Shown: positions 12,175-24,169 of the stretch, piece after piece
How the letters are laid out: each line of letters begins with the position of its first letter
How positions within the stretch are numbered: the stretch's first letter is position 1
From: Lateolabrax maculatus
Taxonomy: Eukaryota; Chordata; Actinopteri; Acropomatiformes; Lateolabracidae
Assembly: GCA_031216445.1 (NCBI GenBank)
Contig: CM062205.1
Location: forward strand, 19,299,501-19,363,500
Length of the DNA stretch: 64,000 nucleotides
Direction: 5' to 3'
Program-made: the position numbers and the translations under genes
Notes under the pieces: generated by a model
What the model saw: only the letters and a program-made list of their open reading frames with translations
Told to the model about the DNA's origin: nothing
Databases searched by the model: none

Positions 12175-13189
12175 TGGGATCACAGGATTTAAATGCAGGC
12201 TGAAGTGAGGTGAGCTCCTCCCACAGTTTGTGGTTGTCTGTCTTCAGTTTGAATGTGTGACCTGCAGAGGGCAACCAAGTATCACACATGTCCAACAAGA
12301 CGTCAGCAGCAGCAGTGAGTCTACAGTTGTTGTTGTTTGTGCTCAGAAGTTTGAGGTCTTGTATTCAGGAAGTTAGAGATTAAAAAAGTTTTTTATTTCT
12401 TGTTTCAGGATAGTCCGATTTGTCCAGAGATCGGTGACAGCCACTGATAGTGTCTCTGTCCTGATCCACAGCTCATCTCCGTTTGGACTGAAACAGGTAA
12501 AGACAACAGACTCAACACCTTTCTATCTCTATAATCCTCATGTCATAAAGTCCTGTTCCTGCAGATATTTGAAGAGGGAGAAAATATTATTATTGTTACT
12601 TTAAAAACAGTATTGATCGATGACTATAATGCTGCTGCTGTTATAGGAGTTCAACACATCTTCTGAGTTTCAGGAGCTGCAGATCTTCTACACAGTTTGT
12701 TTTGATGCATCTAAGAGAATTCACATTTCTGTACTTCAAGGCATTATGTTGACATTACAGATATTACAGGGAGCACAGTGTTAGCTGAAAGTATATGTAC
12801 ATTTTGTAGTTATTAAATACAGGCTGGAACTTTGGAACTAATTTTTCATATTTAGTCTTGTTATAATTAATAGAGTGGGTGGATCTTCTCAAGGTACATA
12901 GTGTTTTCTTATATGTAGACCAATGATGAGTAAATGTGTTATAGCTTCGTTGCTTTCTTCATAGATCTGTATGTTATCATCAACTTATTGGGACTCATAT
13001 CCACACTGATGGGCTGTGACGATGGCAGGTGTGGAAACATCTCAACGCCAAAGTAAGTATTCCATCATTTTTGAGAGATTATTTTACTTTTGCATTTGCA
13101 TTTTTTTAAATTAACAAACTGAAGTGTTAATATTTATTCACTCTATATGTCTAAATGGAGCAATTCATTTATTATTACTTCATTATTTG
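12175..13189. other. Non-coding, no feature recognised
   Basis: The sequence lies between two hAT-like copies. It contains no supported exon, only scattered GTAAG and AG dinucleotides without a reading frame. Confidence 0.6.
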
Positions 13190-13575
13190 CAATGGTGGAA
13201 CTACTAAGTACATTTACTCAAGTGCTTTACTTGAGTATTTACTTTTTCTCCTTATTTATCCTTCTACTCCACGCACAGATTGTATTTTTCACTGTACTAC
13301 AATTATTTGATCACTTAAGTGACTTTGTAGATTCAGATTAATAATATAAAATATAATCAACAAATACTTTATAATGTTCAAAAGCTACCTAACAGATAAA
13401 GTGAATAAAGTAGTTAGAATCAGCTCCACCGTTACCAGCTTCAACAGTAAAGTGACAAAACACATTAATGCATTAATAATTATAATCCAATAATATATAT
13501 GATTCTGAAATGGGCCATTTTGCATAATGAGTTTTTTTTTTACTTTTGGTAATACTTTTGTACCACTTTAGAGTA
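13190..13575. mobile_element. hAT-like non-autonomous element (partial)
   Basis: It starts CAATGGTGGAACTACTAAG followed by the same ACTCAAGTGCTTTACTTGAG stretch as the other copies. The right end is degraded around TACTTTTGTACCACTTTAG. Confidence 0.55.
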
Positions 13576-14859
13576 TTGATAAATTATCATGTTGCATGCA
13601 CATAACTTATAGGGGCCATTGCAGCTTTCAAGTCGGTTTATGTTTTGCTATTTTTCTCTCTTCAATTTGATACTAAATCATGTAAAAAATGTGATTTATT
13701 TCTGTTAAATTGATCTAAAATTATATGAAATACAGAATCAATATTTGAAATGAAATCAAAGCATAATGTAGTTGGCAAATCAAGAACATAATTGATATTT
13801 TGGCTTCACTAAGACTGGAAAAGTTCTTTCAAAATATCAAATTATTTTAACTTCAAAGTCCTCCTAAAAATTGGCGATATTCATTGGCTCATCCCAGTGT
13901 GTGACATGCTGCTTTAAGCGCCTTTGCCCTTTGTACTCTTAAACACACTTTATTTCTATAATGTCAGACCTTTCCTGATGATGTCCCACTTTTAACCTGT
14001 TTTGTAACTCCTTTTGTGAAAATCCCATTGGTACACACTAGCTGCGTGTCTCAAAGCCCCGTATAAACAAACCTGACTTTTCTTGCCACACTTTCACTAA
14101 GCAGCACACATGCAGCTGCTACATGATCAAGAAGCCTCACAAGACCACAGTTTACTGCAGAGAGAGTGATGTGGCTGCCAAGTAATTATCCCCCGTAGCC
14201 CCTCTCCAAAATGCTAATGGTATTTACAGGACGGGGAGAAGGGAGAGGACACCAGCGGCAGGTGCAGCTGCTGGAGCATCATGCTGCACTGAGGAGCAAC
14301 AGAGGGGTCATTGTGGGTGTTTAGGTGATGGATAATCAGCCAGTCTGAGATCAGATAAACACCCAGGCTTTATCTTCGTCTTTCGTTGACTGCAAGCTCA
14401 CAATTTCAACCACCATAGAGTGTGATAGAATTATTGATATAGTTTTTATCAAACTTCAAGATGAGTCAAGTGTTTCACGATAATAACAATTAAGCAAAGG
14501 TAGAATACAAGAATACACTTTTATATCTTCATGTCCGGCCCGTTGTAACATTTGTAAAGAAGGAGCGTATTATTGTCCACTACAAGTTTGAATTTTACAA
14601 AAATCTGGGCGTGTGAAGTTGGAAAGAAGCGAGACCTCTGTAGGCTGCTCATAACACTGAACCGTTTGGTGGTCGAGTTGCATTGTGGATAATGTAGGCG
14701 CCAGGTTTTGACAAGTAGTAGCAAGAAGTGGTATAAAAAAGATGAAATCTCTGGTTCTGCTCCATCAATTTTGACCCTCTTGTTTTTTTAAACTGTGCAT
14801 GCATGTTAAATCTGCTGAGTAGTTTTTTAATGCTCGAGCTGTGATTCAATTTCAGACTC

Positions 14860-15280
14860 TGCAGCTTCTTACATCACTCCAGCTGTCGCTTCTTTGCACT
14901 GGTTACCAATTTCTTGAACCCATTTTAAAATCCTACTCATAGCCAGGCTCCTGAGTAAATACTTTTAACTCCTTACTGGCCAAACAGGTCTCTCAAACCT
15001 GCTGGTTTATGCCTATTAGCTGTTCCAGAGTCCAGGTTCAGGTCAAGGGTTTAATTTTTTAAATCCTCTCTTAAAACACATTTATTTGTTCATAAAATAT
15101 GGTTCTATCAAGTTACCACAATAATTTATGTTTGCAATCTGTTAATAGTTTTTTTTTTAACTTTCTGGGTGCTTTTTATGGTGGTGTTCTTATATGTGTG
15201 ATTGTCTTTTATGCTGTCGTCCTCACTTGAAAGAGCGTTGTGCTCTCTGGTTAAAAAGTGCTAAAAAAATTAAAAATATA
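14860..15280 (+). mobile_element. Degenerate L2-type LINE 3' fragment
   Basis: In the plus frames around 14,875-14,945 the translation shows LHWLP followed by HFKILL, the conserved C-terminal tail of L2/CR1-type reverse transcriptases (LHWLPV..RIDFKILLL). The segment ends near 15,225-15,275 in a decayed version of the usual GCGCTTTGTG...AAAAGTGCTATATAAA tail. It is truncated and full of stops. Confidence 0.55.
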
Positions 15281-17900
15281 TTATAATTATTAATAATATT
15301 ATAAAAATGCAAACAAATCTGTTTGAATATTAAGGGCTACAAGTAGGTCTTACTTTTTTTTTTTTTTAAATATATGAATTGAATTGACAGATGTAGTAGG
15401 AGAGACAGTTCCCAGAAAGATGTTCCCCCTTCAGCAGATGAATGTGAAAAACGGCTTTTAGTGTCAAACTCTGCACAAACTGTTCATCATTCTGCCCGGT
15501 GACGCTCCAACATCCAAGAGAAATAAAAATAAGAAAAACAAATTTTGGAGCAGAGGGGAACTTAGGCCTAAATAACTAAAAGTTTATTTACGATGTTGGT
15601 TCAGTGTTAAATTCACAGGCCTGTGGTTGGTCCTTCTTTAAAATATTCATTGAGGTTCCTCAGTTAATCAGGTCTGTCCAAGTCAGTCCAGCTGCTGAAT
15701 CCAGAACCATGTGAGAAAAATCTCCATTTGGCTGAGCTGAGGAAGGGATTGGGAATGGAGAGCTGAACAACAGAGTAAATATTTGGCAGTGGAGAGCTCT
15801 TGGGAGCTGCAGAGGACCCTCTCTGGCTGAAGCCTGCGGGTGTTAAATAGATTAAGTGGCTTCTGGGTCATTGTGGACAGAGAAATTCCCGCTCTTTGGA
15901 CATGACTTTTCTTTGCCTTTGCGTGTTTTTGCTCTCCAATGGAGTGCCCTCTGTAAACTATCCACTCCAGCAAACCTGCGGTACTGTAATCCCCTGGTGT
16001 TTGTCAACCGCTGGGAGGCTCTTGTGTACACAGAAATGATGCTTGAAGGGGAAATCAGTCCTCTCACTTTTTGGTGTTAGGAAATGTCATCTTAAACGGT
16101 GCTTAATACTGTTTGTTTTCCAAGGAAACCCTTGTGCGTAATGTGCGTAAAGGTTATAATCGGAAGAAAACGAGAGATAAAGGCTGATTTCTTAGCATTT
16201 TAGGCTGATAATACAGGTCACCGACTTTGTTACACTCTGGAAATCTAAAAGGAATTTAATACATCCTGAATCACATAAGTAATATTGCCTCGGACTATAG
16301 ACTTGGCGGCAGTGGACGCGGAGCAGTAGATAGTGTCCCAGATCCCATTCAGCTCCATTCAAAACCATGACAACACGGAACAAGCTCGGATTTATCCTGC
16401 AAAGTTAAAGGACATTGTGCCGGGGCGTCAATCAGGCATTATTGCAGGACTGAACAAATGCAAAATCTTGACTGGAACAAATGCTTCCAACGGGTCTCGG
16501 ACGCGGGGCTACATTTTCCCCTTTTGTTCCCCTCCTCTGGTTGGCATGTATTTGTGTTCCCTCTCGTCCGACCACCCAGGGCGACTGGGGAGGCATGTCC
16601 ACCACCAGCACTCTCCCCTGCGGCCTCAGGCACCTCGCTGAAGTGGATGAGGGTCGATATCAATATCAAATACGACAGAGAGAGAGAAAAAAAAAAAGAA
16701 GCCCCCACATAAGGCTGGATTCACGCTTTGCATTTAATGCGTTTTATATGTGTGGAGAGACAAACAGAGCCACGATGTCAGCCCGCAGGCGACTGGACTG
16801 AAACTGATCGGACTACTTTAACATGAAGATGTCAAACTTTTAAACATTTTAATATTAAATTAAAGAGATAATAAATCAAGAAAAACAATGCATTAGAAGC
16901 AGCAATATTCTCTCTAGGTGTTGTGCGTGAAGCATGATGAATGATCAATAATTTATCTTGACTGTTAATATAATAATACATAATAAAATCTTGCCATCAG
17001 TCACTCCTCCAATTTGTCAGAAGCTGAATAAAGCATGTTTGGAGGTTTAAGTTGCGGCATAAAAAGTCTTTATTGTACAAAAATTCGCATCTGCAATAGA
17101 ATTATTATTATTATTATTATTTTGTAACTTGAACCCCCTTATTTAACATGTATAATGTTTATAAGGCACCATTATTACAAGAAGTATGATTATAACTTCT
17201 CACATGAAGACATATTTGGCATTATTACAACTGTGTTTCACTATTATATCACTTATTATATTTTTACTGATTTATTTGTCTTTGAACAGGAGGAGTTATA
17301 GTTGTTGACAAATACATTAATAAACGGTTATATCTGATAATAAACACATCATAATGTGGTAAAAAAACATTCATTAAATGATAAAGTACAGTTTTATCAT
17401 TTTTTTACTCCATGGAGTAAATAAATCGTCCAGAAAAACTCCAAGGAAAAAAAAACTTTTGCTGCCGAGGATTCCTTGAATGTGTCAAAGGAAATTTCTG
17501 GGGAGAAACAGATGCGTGTCTGGGAGTCCTCCGCCGTCCATAAACGTCAAAACTTCTCACGCCTGCAATTAATACGCCTCTAATGGACATTAGTTAAACC
17601 AACTTGCAGGCATCACGCTAATTGCTCACTTTGTATGCAAATGTTGGACACGTTGTTTGGGCGAGAAGAAGAAGGGGGGGGGGAGAGAGGAGGATAGGAG
17701 GGGGGGGGCGTTTGATGATGGGACGGGCTCTGTTGTCAGTTGCCACCCAAGACGTGATTCAGCTCCAACAATCACCATTATCTGTTTCCCAGTTTGACGA
17801 TACGGGGCGAATCTGTAATGATGACGAGTGTTTCCTTCGCTCATTGTTGAGCCTCTGAGGGTTTTTTTTTTTTCTCCTTTCCTCCCTCCACACCTTCCAC
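15281..17900. other. Intergenic sequence upstream of nkx2.9
   Basis: No gene is supported. A moderately GC-balanced patch lies at 15,850-16,080 and 16,480-16,720; the rest is AT-rich with an ATT run at 17,101-17,121 and G-runs at 17,675-17,709. Overlapping short frames around 16,333-16,801 lack any domain signature. Confidence 0.6.
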
Positions 17901-17901
17901 C

Positions 17902-17990
17902 ATTGGGCGACAGCACTCCGGCCATTCAGGTAGTCGGCGGAGGAGGAGGCTTTATAAGAGGAGCCGCCTTGTGTTTGCAGCTTATGGAGT
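17902..17990 (+). promoter_or_regulatory. nkx2.9: nkx2.9 core promoter (CCAAT and TATA)
   Basis: An inverted CCAAT (ATTGG, 17,902-17,906) lies about 50 bp upstream of a TATA-like TTTATAAGAG (17,951-17,960). A start site near 17,985 would give a leader of about 215 nt before the ATG at 18,200. The spacing is conventional for a regulated TATA promoter. Confidence 0.55.
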
Positions 17991-18199
17991 GCTGTTTGTG
18001 TAAACACTGAGACGCGGAGCGCACACCGGTGTTTGGACAGCGCGTAAAGTGGAGAGCATCCGCTGCGGTTTTTTTTTTTTTTTTTTGTTTTCATCCTCCT
18101 CCTTGGATACTTTGAGGGGGCTTGCTTGTTTTCATTTCCTTTACGCAAAACAAACAAACAAACAAACAAACAAACCCGGATTGCACACGCAGGGACGCG

Positions 18200-18359
18200 A
18201 TGGCTGCCCCGACCAAGTTCAGCTTTTCCGTCAGGAGCATCCTGGATTTGCCGGATCAGGATGCGGAGGCAGCGCCGCGGTCCTCCCCGCTTTACTCCTC
18301 CTGCTCCTCCAGCTCGCCTTACACCTCCTGGATGGACTGCGACCGGAGCCCTTGCATAT
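18200..18359 (+). CDS. nkx2.9: nkx2.9 exon 1 (TN domain)
   Basis: The ATG in GCGATGG context begins MAAPTKFSFSVRSILDL. The donor is CATAT/GTGAGT at 18,360. There are 53 codons plus one base. Confidence 0.93.
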
Positions 18360-18558
18360 GTGAGTGCATGATGAAGATGATGCTGGATTTGTTGAATGCA
18401 ATTTTCTTTAAATGTCACTCATCCATCCGCCCCTAGAAATATTAATATAGAGAGAGGAATTTAGGAACCTTTGATCTAGAGAGTTAGATATGTATATTTA
18501 AAATGATCCGAGCTTCTCAGCTTTATCTTAAAAACGTTATTTTTAAATTATTAGGAAC

Positions 18559-18600
<42 letters not shown>

Positions 18601-19269
18601 CTAGATCACCCTGAGGAAGAGAGGACACTAGGAAAGAAAAGCGTAATATCACATTATTTCTGTATGAATTTGGACTAACCTGCAGCATTTAATCATCCAG
18701 CTTCAGATGAAGGCAGTCTCGAGGCCTCCCCGGACTCCACGAAGCCAGACGACTCGTCCCCGGACTCGGAGCCCGACAGGAGCAAGAAGAGCAAGAAGCG
18801 CCGGGTGCTGTTCTCCAAGGCCCAGACCCTGGAGCTGGAGAGGCGCTTCCGCCAGCAGCGCTACCTGTCCGGCCCGGAGAGGGAGCAGCTGGCCCGGCTC
18901 CTCAGCCTGACCCCGACCCAGGTGAAGATCTGGTTCCAGAACCACCGCTACAAGATGAAGAGGGGCCGGGCGGAGGGAGGGCTGCACGACCTGGAGGTGC
19001 CGCAGCCTCCGGTGCTGCGCCGGGTCGTCGTTCCCATCCTCGTCCGGGACGGGAAACCTTTTCACAGCTGCTTACTGGACTCGGAGAAAGCTGGCTGTCT
19101 ACCTCCTCCTCAGGCGGTCCCCTTCCCCCTGGCCTACCCGTCCCTGCAGCACCCGGGCCCCCTCGCTCTTCCTCCCAGGTACCAGCAGCACTTTCCCGCC
19201 GCGGCGGCCTCCAGGTTCGCCTGGAGAGACTTTTGGAGCGACTCGCTCCACTTCAGTTCTTTCAAGTGA
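18200..19269 (+). CDS. nkx2.9: Nkx2.9 (Nkx2-8 orthologue) NK2 homeodomain transcription factor
   Basis: Two exons, 18200-18359 and 18701-19269, join in phase 1 to encode 242 aa. The nuclear DNA-binding regulator acts downstream of hedgehog signalling in ventral neural tube and in pharyngeal endoderm. The TN/EH1-type repression motif FSFSVRSILDLP is at residues 7-18. After the splice the SSDEGSLEASP stretch resembles human NKX2-8. The homeodomain is at about 84-143 with recognition helix VKIWFQNHRYKMKR and the NK2-class Tyr54. An NK2-specific domain follows (PPVLRRVVVPILVRDGKP, about 156-173). The protein is close to family length. Nkx2.2 is the closest alternative, but KAQTLELERRFRQQRYLS and synteny beside pax9 and nkx2.1 favour Nkx2.9. 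It lies about 7.5 kb upstream of nkx2.1 on the same strand. Confidence 0.95.
18360..18700. other. nkx2.9 intron with (GATA)n repeat
   Basis: This is a short 341-bp intron containing a GATA/ATAG tetranucleotide array at about 18,559-18,600. Confidence 0.85.
18559..18600. repeat. (GATA)n microsatellite
   Basis: About ten ATAG units lie inside the nkx2.9 intron. Confidence 0.95.
18701..19269 (+). CDS. nkx2.9: nkx2.9 exon 2 (homeodomain, NK2-SD)
   Basis: The acceptor ATCCAG ends at 18,700. The first two bases complete a Ser codon. The homeodomain Trp48 codon is at 18,931. The stop TGA is at 19,267-19,269. The exon is GC-rich relative to flanks. Confidence 0.95.
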
Positions 19270-19703
19270 AAAGGCCTCATTTCAACGCACAAACTCATTT
19301 AGAATCGCATCAAATGTTTTCTGAATGTTTTGGCAAATTTTCGAGCAACTTAAACATTTAGTTTTTCACTAGAGAACGAAGGATATTTTGCACATTTTAT
19401 TTTGATATTTGTGTTTGTGACTATTTTTAAAATGCTGATAATATTTTCTCCTGGGCTTACTGGTGTAGCCTGTATATTTTTAATTATCCAGTGAGATAAT
19501 GTGTTTGTATGTGAAGCTGTTTAAACATAATATTTGTATAAATAACTTGTTGAAGGCAGATAAGGAACAGTAGGTTTTAGGCGGAGGCAGTCACTGTGAG
19601 CCTGCATGTTGAAGGAAAATATAATGTTATTTCTTGTCTTTAAGGAGACTTTCTTTAAAGGTTTTAACTGTTTAAACTGTTTCTTTTTGTGAACAAAATT
19701 ATT

Positions 19704-19709
19704 AATAAA
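19704..19709 (+). terminator. nkx2.9: nkx2.9 polyadenylation signal
   Basis: A canonical AATAAA lies 435 nt after the stop codon, followed by a GT/T-rich stretch (TTTTGTATG, TGTTATGTG) suitable as a downstream element. Confidence 0.7.
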
Positions 19710-19739
19710 AAGTTTCTCATATTTTGTATGATAGATGTT

Positions 19740-20840
19740 ACTGTGTTATGTGCTTTCTTTTTCAAGTTTAATCCCCCAAAAAGTGTATAATCTTTATTAA
19801 TTTCTTAAAACAAAACAGATGCACAAACAAACAAGTTTTTATAAAGTATAAGTTTTTTTTCTTGTTTCTTTAAAATGAGTTTTTTTCTCTTCCAAATGCA
19901 TTAGATTTAGGCTTTAAGTGCGTTCAGTGGTTTTAAAATCACAATATGAGGTCTAAAATATATTTCAGTTGTAAAATCTAAAATATGTAGCAGGTCATGA
20001 CAGGGGCCCGGAGGCTTTTATAATGTTAAAAAACTAATTATGCACCCAAAAGCTGAGCAAACATCACTTGTGAAAGGCCTGGATTTGGTTAAGCATAAGA
20101 ATACCCAGTAAACATTACAGCCTCTCTCACTATAGCACCCTGTTGTCGTCTGGGCCCATGGGCTGCTTTTCACTTTTATACAATTAACTTTTGTTATTCT
20201 GACGCAAGTGGGATAAATACGGCTATTACACTCAGTCTGTGTACTGTAGGTGTTTAGAGAAGGAGAGGATTTTTGAAGGTGCAGAGGGCTGAATTTAAGG
20301 TGGATTGATTGACTTTCAAGCACTGATCCCAAATATTTGACTAGATAACCGAGCAGGTGCAGTTCAGGAGCAACATGCTTTTTATAGCCAGACATATGCA
20401 AGAAAAAGAAGGGTTTTCAATGAAGGTTTGTGGCTGTTTATCAGAAGACACTGCTGATTTTATGAAGTGTTATTTGTGATCTTACGCAGCTGTTAAAAAC
20501 CATCCTCAACAGGGAAACTGCTTCCAGTGAGCATGGATTTGTTGAAAAGCTGCGGAAGCGTTGATCATCATGTTGACAACGTAAAAAATACTTGACTGAT
20601 TTTCCTAATTTCCGCTCTCATTTAAATTTCATGAAAAATATGCCTCAGTGTTTAAAATCATGTCAGTATTTCATCAGTGACAAGGGGGGGTCTTCTGCTT
20701 TCACGCCCCCTATAATGTTGTTTGCTCGTCCTGTGACCCTGCAGCCCATCGTCCCTGTCACCTGGTCCTTTGTGCCCCTCACTGGGGCCACCTTGTATCA
20801 CATATGGAGGGGACTGGCCGAACCCCTCAGCTCGCTGCAT
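19740..20840. other. nkx2.9-nkx2.1 intergenic, no gene seen
   Basis: The sequence is mostly AT-rich. The reading frames at 20,018-20,401 (minus) and 20,592-20,945 (plus) have no recognisable domain or splice support. Confidence 0.6.
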
Positions 20841-20844
20841 CTCC

Positions 20845-21260
20845 CCTTAAACACTCTTTTTGTCTGCGTGTCTCCCTGTGAATGGACCATTGTCCCCCGT
20901 CCAAAAGGGACCGAGACAAAATCTTTAGTGTTTCAATTCCCGTGATGTTTAATCAGTCCCTGCGACAAATTTATGAGGTTTAACTGCACAATGGTGTTTT
21001 AGAGCATCTTGGGGTTTAAGGGTGACAAAGACAGGCTTTTAGAGGTTGCCATTGGTTTTTTAAGTTGGTCAGAGGAATTGTCTGAAAAGGATGGGGTTGT
21101 ATTAGCCTGCCCATCCTATAGTTTTACTCACTGGTCTAGTCTGCCCCCCCCCGCCCTCCCCGGCCCCTTTTAGGAAAGTTATAAGGTCCACATAAACTAG
21201 GCCACAGGAGGAGTTCTGTTAAGATGTTGCAAATAACATTTAGCACGTATTAGGTCTTAA
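20845..21260. promoter_or_regulatory. Candidate conserved non-coding element
   Basis: A repeat-poor block with SOX-type cores (CCATTGTCC near 20,887, ACAATGG near 20,989), TTTATGAGG and TTAATCAG motifs. It lies between nkx2.9 and nkx2.1. The call is by texture and motif clustering only. Confidence 0.3.
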
Positions 21261-21326
21261 TGGCCCTCAGAGCCAGAGACATTGATTCTTTTTTGCAAAT
21301 GTTAGTGCTTATTGGCTTTTTTATGC

Positions 21327-21359
<33 letters not shown>

Positions 21360-21974
21360 AGCATTTGAAATGCTAAAGTTTTCCCAAATATTGTAGTTCA
21401 CATACTCAGAAACTGGCTATTTGGACAAAGACATGTTTCGTTTCAATTTATTTTGCCTACAATTATTTGGTATTTGAAAAACTACTGCAGCTTCTGTGTT
21501 TGCTGGATATATATGATGTACAACACCAACTACTAATTTAGCTTTTTTAAAACTATATGAGTGATCTCTGCACTATTTTGACGTGACACTTACGTTTGGT
21601 TCTGCCTCTGCTGGAGGTCTGAGTAGCTAAATTCACTGCAGGTGAAAGACGGGAGATGAAGAGAGAACATGTTTGACTTTATAGACTCAAAAGCAGAAAA
21701 CAACAGTATTGGTGGCAAAGATTTTGATAATAACTTGATGATGCAATCAGAGTTAATTCAGTTAAGATGTGACAGATTTTGTATGAAGATGAACAAAACC
21801 CTTCTAATCTGTAAAGCAAGTGTTGTTTGGTTAGCAGCATTTATTTTAAACTTTTTAAATATGATAAATGGAAAAGTCATTATCTGGTATTTTTCTTGAT
21901 TTTTAAGAAAATTTAAATAATGTAAGTGATGTTTGGGGCATTGACAAGATCTATCAACAGGTGGATGTGTTCAT

Positions 21975-22295
21975 ACAGTGAGCCATTTTCCAAACATTTT
22001 GGGTTGTGACCACTTAAAAACCATTTTTTACCTCCATAGTCAGAGTATACATATATTTGATGTAGTGAGCAGTTCAACCAAACAGTTGTTTTTTGTTTTC
22101 TTTTAGTGTTTCATTGTAATTAGAAGACGTCAAAGTGTCTGCTGTCTTACAAGATAAATATTAGACAAAAAAATGAAAATATCAACATAATTTCCAGCAA
22201 TATTTTTATTGATTCATTCATTCATCTCACAACCCCTCAGATTTATCATGTGAGCCCTTTAAGGGTTGTGCTCCCAGGTTGGTGACCACTGCGGA
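21975..22295. mobile_element. hAT/Charlie-like fragment
   Basis: It begins CAGTGAGCCATTTTCCAAAC and ends AGGTTGGTGACCACTG. These are inverted ends of the type CAGTGGTYNCCAACCT common in teleost hAT elements, with internal GGGTTGTGACCACTT and AAGGGTTGTGCTCCC. It is diverged and no clear target duplication is seen. Confidence 0.5.
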
Positions 22296-23013
22296 TCGTG
22301 TAAAAAGAACCATAGTTATTAATGATGGTAAACATTTGCCATTCTTAACTACAGTAATTAAATCAGACAGAATAAAACATTTATCACATTTATCAGCTTT
22401 AATAAAAGTTGCGTTTAGCTTCAGCTTTACACAGTCAACACATATGAAAACACTCTGAATAATAATTTGTATCTGATACTGCTTTAAATGTAAAAATTAA
22501 ATCACCTTGTTAACGTTTCTTAAAAACACATCCACTTCTTCATCCTCATTGAGAAATCCAGAATCTATGAAGATGCAATATGCTCTCTGCAACAATGGCC
22601 TAACTGGGTGTCATCTTTGTGCCCCAGAAGTTAACTTCTGTTTAACAATAAGCTGAAAGGTGTAGTCTTACCACTCTCTTTGGCAGGCTGTGTAACATCT
22701 TGGGAAACACATTTCTGAACATACCAAACGGATGCTGGTAAATCAAGATCGCCCATCTTGTGACAAAGTTCAAAATAGTTTGGGAGTTTCTGTGTCTGTT
22801 CTTAAAGGTCAAAGGTCAGAACAGAGGCTAATATAGGGTTTACATTTAAAAACCTGTGACTGGTTCTAATGGCAAAACATATGGAGTCTACATTAAAAAA
22901 AAATACTTCTCATTCCTCCTTCAGCCTATAACTTTCAGAACTAGGCTGCTGCACTTTGCACTTACTGAAAGCTGTCAGTGTGTGAGACGGTCTTTGGTGT
23001 TTATGGTCCAACT

Positions 23014-23033
23014 CCCCGCTAGATGGCGCACTA
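23014..23033 (+). promoter_or_regulatory. CTCF-like site, pointing right
   Basis: The core CCGCTAGATGGCGCAC matches the CTCF consensus CCRSYAGRKGGCRS at nearly every position, on the plus strand. Confidence 0.5.
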
Positions 23034-23109
23034 ACACACGGTATCATTTCTCACCTGCTGCTGTGGGCCACATGTGACCAAACGGTGTGTATTAGAAACA
23101 GCCGTTTGA

Positions 23110-23126
23110 TCCACTAGGGGTCGTGC
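23110..23126 (+). promoter_or_regulatory. Weaker CTCF-like site, pointing right
   Basis: TCCACTAGGGGTCGTGC resembles the CTCF core with one mismatch in the GGCG part. It lies 96 bp from the stronger site in the same orientation. Confidence 0.3.
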
Positions 23127-23214
23127 TTCAGTAAGGGGGGGAAGGAAAAAAAAAAAAACACACACACACACCAGGCTTCACTCTTTGAACCCCAGCTGCT
23201 CTGTTGCCCTGCGG

Positions 23215-23262
23215 CTGGTGATTGGCTGCAGAAACATGGCCGCCTGCTGTGACGTCACGCGT
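23215..23262 (+). promoter_or_regulatory. Candidate TATA-less promoter (NF-Y, YY1, CRE)
   Basis: Within 40 bp there are an inverted CCAAT (ATTGG 23,221-23,225), a YY1-type AACATGGCCGCC motif (23,234-23,245) and a full palindromic CRE TGACGTCA (23,250-23,257). This is the same trio as at the mbip promoter and is typical of broadly expressed genes. Confidence 0.45.
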
Positions 23263-24018
23263 GAGTATTTGCTCAAGTGTTGTGTTGCAAAAGTCACCTG
23301 TCCTCCACTGAGTCCTGTTCCTCGGCTGTGGTGGAGCTGAATAGTTTTTTTCCCTCCTCACTGAGTCAGTTGTATGGATTTTTGGAGCGTCTGCACCACA
23401 AATCTTACACACGTCCACGACAGGACACATGACGCCACGAGGGGTTTTGATTGTGTATCAGCCTGACCCTGCGGTCCACACTTCAGAGACAGAAAGAAAA
23501 AAGAAATGAGGCCATCATCAGCTGGAGTAGTTGTTACTTTGTTTTTCTCACCTCCTTCTCTTCTCCGTTTCCCTGCAGCTCATTTCCTGGTAGAACAAGA
23601 AGCTGTGAGGACAAACAGGGAAAAGTCAGAGAAAGTTTTGAGGAGAAAAAAATCCAAAGGGGATCCAGTGTCAGAGCAATTATTACCCTTAAATTTAGAT
23701 TTAATAGGGTCTGTTTGTGGCTGTAGTCATGCAGGATACCATGCAGGCTTGGTATTATTGATAATACTGAACATAACTTTTTATATTAAAGTGAACTTCA
23801 AACGTTATGTTGTTTTGAATGCAACATTGCCCAAATGTAACATCATTAGATCAACAATTTGCTATTTAATATACTCTTGGAGAGCAGGTATAAAGGGACA
23901 TTTTTGCACTTTATGGATATATCTGTTTGAATATTCATTCCTTTCGCTGTGCATTCAATTACATTTTCATACATCTCCACCTACAGTGTCGCTGAACCTG
24001 TCTCTTATGTGGACATAA
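23236..24018 (+). CDS. Candidate unrecognised two-exon gene between nkx2.9 and nkx2.1
   Basis: I do not recognise this protein. A possible exon 1 (23236-23260) runs from an ATG in good context, MAACCDVT, to a strong donor C/GTGAGT at 23,261. A strong acceptor (a long pyrimidine tract then CCCTGCAG) ends at 23,578. Exon 2 continues in phase to a TAA/TGA-type stop at 24,018, for about 154 aa. The first 40 residues after the splice are charged and helix-like (EQEAVRTNREKSEKVLRRKK). The remainder is hydrophobic and less convincing. An internal donor CAG/GTATAA at 23,888 could end exon 2 earlier. It could instead be a non-coding RNA started at the promoter. Splice sites and promoter are seen; expression is not known. 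Confidence 0.25.
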
Positions 24019-24169
24019 ATATTTGCAGTGAATTTTGAACCTTTTTTAATGGGAAATAATAACAATAAGAAACTTCCTTTATAGTTTTCATTGCAAACAC
24101 TTCTTTCTTCCAGTCTGAAGTTGTTCTCTGGATTATATCATGCACAAATCAGTTCGTAAACAACAACCT

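Noticed and set aside
17759..18418. 219-aa minus-strand frame over nkx2.9 exon 1
   Set aside because: It is low complexity (Lys runs), antisense to the TN-domain exon, and has no domain.
20592..20945. 117-aa plus-strand frame between nkx2.9 and nkx2.1
   Set aside because: It has no homology recognised, no convincing start or splice context, and overlaps a block that looks regulatory.
23128..23430. 100-aa minus-strand frame with CKICGAD
   Set aside because: The Cys pair hinted at a zinc finger, but no second Cys/His pair at proper spacing and no splice support. It overlaps the putative promoter.
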